Positions 6,440 through 10,838 of a stretch of DNA of 10,838 bases are shown piece by piece; the first letter of the stretch is position 1; every line of letters starts with the position of its first letter. The stretch is from Chloroflexota bacterium (GTDB lineage: Bacteria; Chloroflexota; Anaerolineae; 4572-78): assembly GCA_024278015.1 (NCBI GenBank), contig JAJRUC010000047.1, positions 1 to 10,838 on the forward strand, given 5' to 3'. The notes under the pieces were generated by a model. It made no database searches and was not told the origin of the DNA. It worked only from the letters and a program-made list of their open reading frames with translations. A program made the translations under genes and the position numbers.

Positions 6440-6444
6440 AGTAA

Positions 6445-7746
6445 ATGACAACAAGGGCGTTATCAACCAAAAAGGAACGGATGGCATGGTATTTGTACGA
6501 TTTCGGCAACTCGGCTTATGCGGCGGTGGTTTTGCTGGCCGTCTATTCCGCCTATTTTCAGGGCGTGGTGGTCGGCGGCCCGGAAGGAACCCGGCTGTGG
6601 GGCGTTGCCGTGGGCATTGCCATGCTGGTGGTGGCGGTCACTTCGCCGGTGCTGGGGGCCATCGCCGATTATTCCGGTATGAAAAAGCGGTTTTTGCTGT
6701 TTTACACTGCTATGGCAATTTTGTTCACTGCCGGCCTGTTTTTTGCCGAAGCCGGGCGGGTGTTGATTGGCATGGGTTTCTTCATCCTGGCCGAAATCGG
6801 CTACCGGAGCGCCCAGGTTTTTTACAACGGCTTGCTGCCTGAAATCGCCCGGCCCGGCGAAATGGGCCGCGTCTCCGGCAACGGCTGGGCCATCGGCACC
6901 GCGGGCGGGGTTGTCTGCCTGCTGATAATTTTGCCCCTCATCGTGGTCATCGGCGGCCATTTCATCATCCGCCTGTCGCTGGTGATTACCGCCGTATTCT
7001 TCGCCCTGTCGGCGGTGCCGCTCTTTTTGTGGCTGCCGGAACGGGCCGAAAAGAAACCGCTGCCCGCCGGAGTTTCCTACCTCAGTCTGGCCTTCAAACA
7101 ATTGGGGCAAACTATTCGCGTAGCCAAAAATTTCAAGGAATTTCTCAAATTTATGCTGGCCTTCCTGATTTACAACGATGCCGTCATCATGGCCCTCGAT
7201 TTTGCGGCCATTATCGGCGCGGTGCTGTTTGGGTTAGACCAGCAAGGGTTGATTATCTTTGTGATTGTGGTGCAAATAACCAATGTGGCCGGCGCGTATT
7301 TATTTGGATTTTTGGTTGACCGCATAGGGGGCAAACGCAGCCTGACCGCTTCTATTTTGTTGATGATGGCGGTGGTGGGGGCGCTTTATTTGGCTCAAAC
7401 CCAAACCGCCTTTTTTGTGATTGGCGCTTTTGCCGGGGTGGCGATGGCCGGTATTCAGTCCGTGAGCCGCACCATGGTGGCGATGTTTGCCCCGGCGGGC
7501 AGCAGCGCCGAATTTTTCGGCTTCTTTTCGGTGGCGGGGCGCACGTCGTCCTTCATTGGGCCGGTGGTGTACGGCTGGCTGGCCGCCGAAGCGGCGTTGT
7601 GGTATCAGGCCAGGGGCATGAGCGCCGTCCTGGCCGAACAATCGGGCCAGCGTGTCGCTATTTTGTCGATAGCGGTTTTTCTGCTGGTGGGGCTGGCCTT
7701 TTTATGGCGGGTCAATGAAGAAAAAGCCCGAACCGAACGGGTTTAG
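6445..7746 (+). CDS. MFS transporter, UMF1/Atg22-like
   Basis: A 433-residue integral membrane protein with about 12 membrane segments. The N-terminus has WYLYDFGNSAYAAVVLLAVY, the recognisable first-helix signature of the UMF1 family, relatives of the yeast vacuolar effluxer Atg22. MFS loop motif A appears twice, as GAIADYSGMKKRF in the N-half and GFLVDRIGGKRSL in the C-half, consistent with the internal duplication of the fold. A central hydrophilic loop (PERAEKKPLPAGVSYL...) separates the halves. Family members are thought to move amino acids or other small metabolites, but bacterial substrates are mostly unknown. The start is fixed by AGGAGG. The gene is now separated from the dehydrogenase by the MITE-like element; without it the gap would be 22 bases, so the two were probably co-transcribed. 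Direction and substrate cannot be told. Confidence 0.9.
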   Translation: MTTRALSTKKERMAWYLYDFGNSAYAAVVLLAVYSAYFQGVVVGGPEGTRLWGVAVGIAMLVVAVTSPVLGAIADYSGMKKRFLLFYTAMAILFTAGLFFAEAGRVLIGMGFFILAEIGYRSAQVFYNGLLPEIARPGEMGRVSGNGWAIGTAGGVVCLLIILPLIVVIGGHFIIRLSLVITAVFFALSAVPLFLWLPERAEKKPLPAGVSYLSLAFKQLGQTIRVAKNFKEFLKFMLAFLIYNDAVIMALDFAAIIGAVLFGLDQQGLIIFVIVVQITNVAGAYLFGFLVDRIGGKRSLTASILLMMAVVGALYLAQTQTAFFVIGAFAGVAMAGIQSVSRTMVAMFAPAGSSAEFFGFFSVAGRTSSFIGPVVYGWLAAEAALWYQARGMSAVLAEQSGQRVAILSIAVFLLVGLAFLWRVNEEKARTERV

Positions 7747-7766
7747 GGCAACCTGTTGTCTATTCC

Positions 7767-7794
7767 GTAGGGGCGGCTCGCGAGCCGCCCCTAC
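7767..7794. repeat. 28-bp perfect palindrome between MFS and SDR genes
   Basis: Arms GTAGGGGCGGCTCG and CGAGCCGCCCCTAC pair exactly with no spacer. It lies 20 bases after the MFS stop. CCCCCACG follows, with no T-run, so it is not a classical intrinsic terminator, although a stem this strong may pause polymerase or protect mRNA ends. It shares its outer arm CCGTAGGGGC with the palindrome at 10481, which marks both as members of one dispersed palindrome family. Confidence 0.8.
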
Positions 7795-7825
7795 CCCCAC
7801 GTACTGTCACATCACAGGAGACACA

Positions 7826-8653
7826 ATGATGACATACAATTTAAACGGAAAAGTAGCCCTGATAACGGGCGCAGGTCGAAAAAATGGTATTGGGGCGGCC
7901 ATTGCCCGCACCCTGGCCCGTTGTGGAGCGCAGGTGGTGGTGGGCGATATTTGCGCCGAGTTGACGCAGTTGCCGCACGGCGGCACCGCTGCGTGGGAGG
8001 AACTGGCCGCTGTGGCCGCCGAGCTGGAATCGCTGGGCGGGCACAGCATGGCCGTGCGGGTAGATGTAACCGACGGCGCGTCGGTGCAGGCGATGGTCGG
8101 CCAAATCAAGGAGCGTTTTGGCCGCCTGGATATTTTGGTAAACAACGCCGGTACGGCCATCGCCCCGCTGCCCGTCATCGACATGGCCGAAGAAGCGTGG
8201 CGCAAGACATTGGCCGTAAACGCCACCGGCACATTTTTGGCGTGCAAATACGCCCTGCCCCTGATGCTGGCCGGGAAACAGGGAGGGCGGGTCATTAATA
8301 TGGCCTCGCTGGCAGCCCAAAAGCAAAAACCGTTTATGGCCGCCTACGCCGCCGGCAAAGCGGCCGTGGTGGCCCTCACCGGCTCGCTGTCCAAAGAGAT
8401 GGCCGCAGCGGGCATTACCGTCAACGCCGTTTTGCCCGGCGACATCGATACCGACCTGAAGCGGTGGGGCTTGCAACTTGAATCGCTGGTGACGGGCGTT
8501 TCCAATGAGGAAGTTGTGGCGGGCGCGGTGGCGCAAATTCCGTTGGGGCGGTTGGGCATACCGCAAGACGTAGCCAATATGGTCGCCTTTTTGGCCTCGG
8601 AAGAAGCAGCTTTTTTAACCGGCGAAACATTCAACGTGACCGGCGGGCGATAA
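7826..8653 (+). CDS. Short-chain dehydrogenase/reductase (classical SDR)
   Basis: A 275-residue classical SDR, a cytosolic NAD(P)-dependent oxidoreductase acting on a hydroxyl/keto group. ATG 7826 is preceded by AGGAG (7816-7820); the adjacent ATG 7829 is an equally possible start. A longer open frame back to 7715 would overlap the MFS gene and run through the palindrome, so it is not used. Seen: cofactor motif TGAGRKNGIG (14-23); Asp41 at the end of the second strand, which favours NAD over NADP; NNAG (106-109); Asn132; Ser161, Tyr174 and Lys178 as the catalytic tetrad with Asn132, with the normal 13-residue Ser-Tyr spacing; and PGDIDTDL after the active site. Length and motifs are standard for the family. 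A gap of only 40 bases to the ThDP enzyme gene suggests the two proteins work on consecutive steps. Substrate unknown; resemblance to 3-oxoacyl-ACP reductases is generic. Confidence 0.92.
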   Translation: MMTYNLNGKVALITGAGRKNGIGAAIARTLARCGAQVVVGDICAELTQLPHGGTAAWEELAAVAAELESLGGHSMAVRVDVTDGASVQAMVGQIKERFGRLDILVNNAGTAIAPLPVIDMAEEAWRKTLAVNATGTFLACKYALPLMLAGKQGGRVINMASLAAQKQKPFMAAYAAGKAAVVALTGSLSKEMAAAGITVNAVLPGDIDTDLKRWGLQLESLVTGVSNEEVVAGAVAQIPLGRLGIPQDVANMVAFLASEEAAFLTGETFNVTGGR

Positions 8654-8680
8654 GCCCGCAACCCAAAACCTTCATCGAAA

Positions 8681-8686
8681 AGGAGC
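8681..8686 (+). promoter_or_regulatory. Shine-Dalgarno site of the ThDP enzyme gene
   Basis: AAGGAG lies about seven bases before ATG 8694 in the 40-base gap after the SDR stop. No promoter-like sequence or terminator was seen in this gap, which supports co-transcription with the SDR gene. Confidence 0.7.
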
Positions 8687-8693
8687 GAAAACC

Positions 8694-10430
8694 ATGACCG
8701 AAATAACCGGCGGAGAATTATTGCTGCGCTGCCTGCACGCCGAAGGCATCAAATATATTCACGCCATTACCGATGGCACCTACATGATTTTTCTGGAAGC
8801 GCTGGAACGTCTGGGTGATGAAATGGGCATCCGCCTGATTGTGCCCCGCCACGAAGCCGCCGCCGTCCACGCCGCCGACGCCTATACCCGCGTTACCGGC
8901 GACCCCGCCGTGGTGATGGCTTGCGCCGGGCCGGGCGCGGCCAATTTGCTTTCCGGCCTTGTTTGCGCCCTGGCCGAAGGCAGCCCGGTAGTGGCTATTA
9001 CCACCGCCCGCCGCAGCGACATCGGCGACGCCTACCGCCATTTGGGCAGCACCCAATCGCCCGACCACGCGGCCCTGTTTCGCCCGGCGGTGAAGTGGAG
9101 CGGCAAAGTTGAACACTGGCAGCGCATCCCTGATATGGTGCGGCACGCTTTTCGGGTAGCGATGGCGGGCCAACCCGGACCAACCCATATCCTCATCCCC
9201 GAAGATGTGCTGGCCGCTCGCGGCGATGATGCCACGGTGCAAATTTGGCCCCCCGAAAAATATCGGCCGGGGCCGGAACGCCCCGCCGACCCCGGACGGG
9301 TGCGGCAGGCCGCCGAATTGCTGGTTGGGGCCGGGCTGGTGAACGTCCACGCCGGAAGCGGGGCGCAGCGTTCCGGGGCGGGGCCGGCGGTGCAAACCCT
9401 GGCCGAACACCTGGGCGCGGCCATTACCAACACCATCGGCGCGCGGGGCGTTGTGCCCGAAGACCATCCCCAATTTACGGCGCCGGTCTGTCTGGCTTCT
9501 TTTATGGCCCATCAGCAGGCAGAGGTGGTGCTGGCTGTCGGCACCCGCATCGGCGAACTTTCGATGTGGGGCAAACCGCCGTTGTGGGGCGACCCCGCCG
9601 ACCAAAAACTCATCCAGATTGATACCGAAGCGAACAATATCGGCTTGAACCGGCCCGTTGATGTGCCGCTGGTGGGCGACGCCAAAACCGTGCTGGCCCA
9701 ACTGCTGGCCGAAGTGCAGAAACTTTCGCCGCAGAAAGAGCCGCATCCGATGCTGGCCCAGCTTCAGGCCGTGCAAGCCCAGTGGCGGCAGGAACTGGCC
9801 GAGCCGATGGCCGACACCAGTTGCGCCCCGATGCTGACCGGCCAGATTTTGCAAGCCTGCAACGACTTTTTCCCGGATGATGCGATTTTTGTGATGGACG
9901 GCGGCAACACTACCATGTGGAGCATGCACTATCATCTGCCCAAAAAGCAGCGGTCGGTGTTGTACACGGCCAATATGGGCTATCTGGGCACGGGTCTGCC
10001 CTACGCCATCGGCGCGAAAATTGCCGCCCCGGACAGGCCGGTCTATTGCGTTTCCGGCGACAGCGCCTTCGGCTTTAATATGCAGGAACTGGAAACCGCC
10101 GCCCGGAATCAACTGCCGGTCATCGTGCTGGTGGCCGTTGACGGGGCTTACGGCATGGAGAAATCAGCCCAAAAGCGGGTCTTTGGCCGCGAAGCCCCCT
10201 GGTTTATGCACGACCTTTCGCCGGTGCGCTATGACCGCGTGGCCGAGGCGCTGGGTTGTCATGGCGAATTTGTGGAAAAAGCCGTCGACCTGCCCGCCGC
10301 CCTGAAACGGGCCGTGGCTTCCGGCAAACCGGCGGTCATCCACTGCGCGGTTGATGCAGAGGCCAACGTCAACCCGCCGGGCTTGTGGATATGGAACGCG
10401 GCCCGCTCCGGCAAGGTTGATATGGGCTAG
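8694..10430 (+). CDS. Acetolactate-synthase-like thiamine diphosphate (ThDP) enzyme
   Basis: A 578-residue three-domain ThDP enzyme of the acetolactate synthase/benzoylformate decarboxylase/2-hydroxyacyl-CoA lyase superfamily, making or breaking C-C bonds next to a carbonyl. N-terminal PYR domain: VPRHEAAAVHAADAYTRVTG with the cofactor-activating Glu54, then AGPGAANLL. Middle domain about 190-350: GAGLVNVHAGSGA and VVLAVGTRIGE. C-terminal PP domain: MGYLGTGLPYAIGAKIA, then the ThDP-Mg motif GDS (455-457) with Asp456 and, 27 residues on, Asp483 where Asn or Asp is usual; Val482 replaces the more common first Asn. Length is normal. It lacks features that would point to one reaction: it is not clearly IlvB, oxalyl-CoA decarboxylase or sulfoacetaldehyde acetyltransferase, and no small regulatory subunit gene lies beside it. 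Pairing with the SDR suggests a catabolic lyase rather than branched-chain amino acid synthesis. Confidence 0.9.
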   Translation: MTEITGGELLLRCLHAEGIKYIHAITDGTYMIFLEALERLGDEMGIRLIVPRHEAAAVHAADAYTRVTGDPAVVMACAGPGAANLLSGLVCALAEGSPVVAITTARRSDIGDAYRHLGSTQSPDHAALFRPAVKWSGKVEHWQRIPDMVRHAFRVAMAGQPGPTHILIPEDVLAARGDDATVQIWPPEKYRPGPERPADPGRVRQAAELLVGAGLVNVHAGSGAQRSGAGPAVQTLAEHLGAAITNTIGARGVVPEDHPQFTAPVCLASFMAHQQAEVVLAVGTRIGELSMWGKPPLWGDPADQKLIQIDTEANNIGLNRPVDVPLVGDAKTVLAQLLAEVQKLSPQKEPHPMLAQLQAVQAQWRQELAEPMADTSCAPMLTGQILQACNDFFPDDAIFVMDGGNTTMWSMHYHLPKKQRSVLYTANMGYLGTGLPYAIGAKIAAPDRPVYCVSGDSAFGFNMQELETAARNQLPVIVLVAVDGAYGMEKSAQKRVFGREAPWFMHDLSPVRYDRVAEALGCHGEFVEKAVDLPAALKRAVASGKPAVIHCAVDAEANVNPPGLWIWNAARSGKVDMG

Positions 10431-10480
10431 TGCAAAATCAACAATCATTTTCGTGTAGTTAAAATATATCGATGCGCTCA

Positions 10481-10512
10481 CCGTAGGGGCACGCGGCCGC
10501 GTGCCCCTACGG
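10481..10512. repeat. 32-bp perfect palindrome between convergent genes
   Basis: Arms CCGTAGGGGCACGCGG and CCGCGTGCCCCTACGG pair exactly. It lies 50 bases after the ThDP gene stop and 18 bases from the end of the minus-strand gene. CATTTT follows on the plus strand, so it could act as a weak terminator for the six-gene block, possibly in both directions. Its outer arms equal those of the 7767 palindrome. Confidence 0.8.
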
Positions 10513-10530
10513 CATTTTGGGTTGTCTCCC

Positions 10531-10838
10531 TCAAGCGAATATCCCGGTTGGTGCTGCACCAGGTGCGGCGGGCGGGTCGGCCACGGCCTTTGCCAGCAGG
10601 TAATGGGGGCTGATGGTACCGTCGCCGAATAAATTGAGGCTCCGGCCGGCGCTTGACTCAAATTGCCAGTAGGTCACTTCCATGCCGTCGACATCGTAAA
10701 CCGGGTTATGGTGATAAACGCCTTTGCGGGGCAGGTGGGCAAACAGAGGCCGCCAGTCGGTGGTATCTCCCCACAGCCGCCGGAAAACAACCCGCTTTAT
10801 GCCGATAGCCCCCAGGCGGGCCAGAAAATTGTCTGTCC
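10531..10838 (-). CDS. C-terminal part of an unassigned protein, possibly radical SAM (5' end outside window)
   Basis: On the minus strand a frame open from the right edge runs to a TGA at 10533-10531, giving about 101 residues: LARLGAIGIKRVVFRRLWGD, then TDWRPLFAHLPRKGVYHHNP, VYDVDGMEVTYWQFE, SLNLFGDGTISPHYLLAKA, and a Pro/Ala-rich tail. The other two minus frames are stopped early, and the hydrophobic/charged pattern is protein-like. The N-terminal LxxLGIKRVVFR...L.G and the later G-x-N/D-P-V-Y-D...MEVTYW and LNLF.DG.IS..YLL patterns remind me of the C-termini of some radical SAM enzymes. That is recall without an alignment, and no cysteine cluster is visible because the catalytic domain would lie outside the window. 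It converges on the ThDP gene across the 10481 palindrome. Confidence 0.65.
   Translation of the reverse strand, partial: TDNFLARLGAIGIKRVVFRRLWGDTTDWRPLFAHLPRKGVYHHNPVYDVDGMEVTYWQFESSAGRSLNLFGDGTISPHYLLAKAVADPPAAPGAAPTGIFA

Noticed and set aside
7767..7794. Classical Rho-independent terminator after the MFS gene
   Set aside because: The stem is strong but no T-run follows on either side, and the same arms occur elsewhere with another core, which fits a dispersed palindrome better.
7715..7825. N-terminal extension of the SDR to an upstream start at 7715
   Set aside because: It would overlap the MFS gene end and translate the 7767 palindrome. AGGAG at 7816-7820 and the normal SDR N-terminus (NLNGKVALITGAG) place the start at 7826 or 7829.
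8718..10112. Minus-strand open frame of 464 codons opposite the ThDP enzyme gene
   Set aside because: It is the antisense shadow of a GC-rich gene whose codon use leaves few stops on the other strand. The translation is Gly/His/Gln-rich with no family motif, while the plus strand has complete ThDP motifs.

Overview
The window is a GC-rich bacterial chromosome fragment. Coding regions use G/C-ending codons heavily. The gap around 1600-2700 is visibly AT-richer; for example only 18 of 60 bases in 1921-1980 are G or C, against 46 of 60 in 3541-3600. C-tract/G-tract hairpin repeats and GTAGGGGC-type palindromes in the gaps, with mostly metabolic genes, suggest an environmental lineage such as Chloroflexota. 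That placement is an impression from style and not a demonstrated assignment.

Layout. (1) 1-1599 is the C-terminal ~530 residues of a UvrD/PcrA/Rep-type superfamily 1 helicase, open at the left edge and ending in a clamp-binding-like QLSLF tail. (2) 1600-2708 is a repeat-bearing, AT-rich gap. It holds a decayed copy of a dispersed repeat and a wrecked sulfotransferase gene (2099-2631) carrying a frame-shifting internal deletion and a second frameshift. (3) 2709-10430 holds six colinear plus-strand genes: a sphingosine-1-phosphate-lyase-like PLP enzyme, a TauE/SafE-type permease, a zinc-dependent medium-chain dehydrogenase, a UMF1/Atg22-like MFS transporter, a short-chain dehydrogenase and an acetolactate-synthase-like ThDP enzyme. 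(4) From the right edge, a minus-strand gene (10531 to beyond 10838) converges on the block. It is perhaps the C-terminus of a radical SAM protein.

The clearest structural find is a 263-bp MITE-like element at 6151-6413. It has 12-bp perfect terminal inverted repeats and a 9-bp perfect (10 of 11) flanking direct repeat that includes the dehydrogenase stop codon. Removing the element and one repeat copy leaves the dehydrogenase stop only 22 nt from the MFS start, with the ribosome-binding site in between. The six genes therefore probably formed one tight operon before the insertion. Two perfect palindromes (7767-7794 and 10481-10512) share the same outer arms but have different cores. They occupy the two other gaps in and after the block.

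Function of the block. Two different C-C-bond-cleaving or -forming cofactor enzymes (PLP lyase, ThDP enzyme), two oxidoreductases and two transporters in one direction suggest a catabolic or salvage pathway. A sphingoid-base/long-chain-aldehyde route is one consistent reading, but substrates cannot be fixed from sequence alone. No CRISPR array, tRNA, rRNA, phage gene or transposase was seen.
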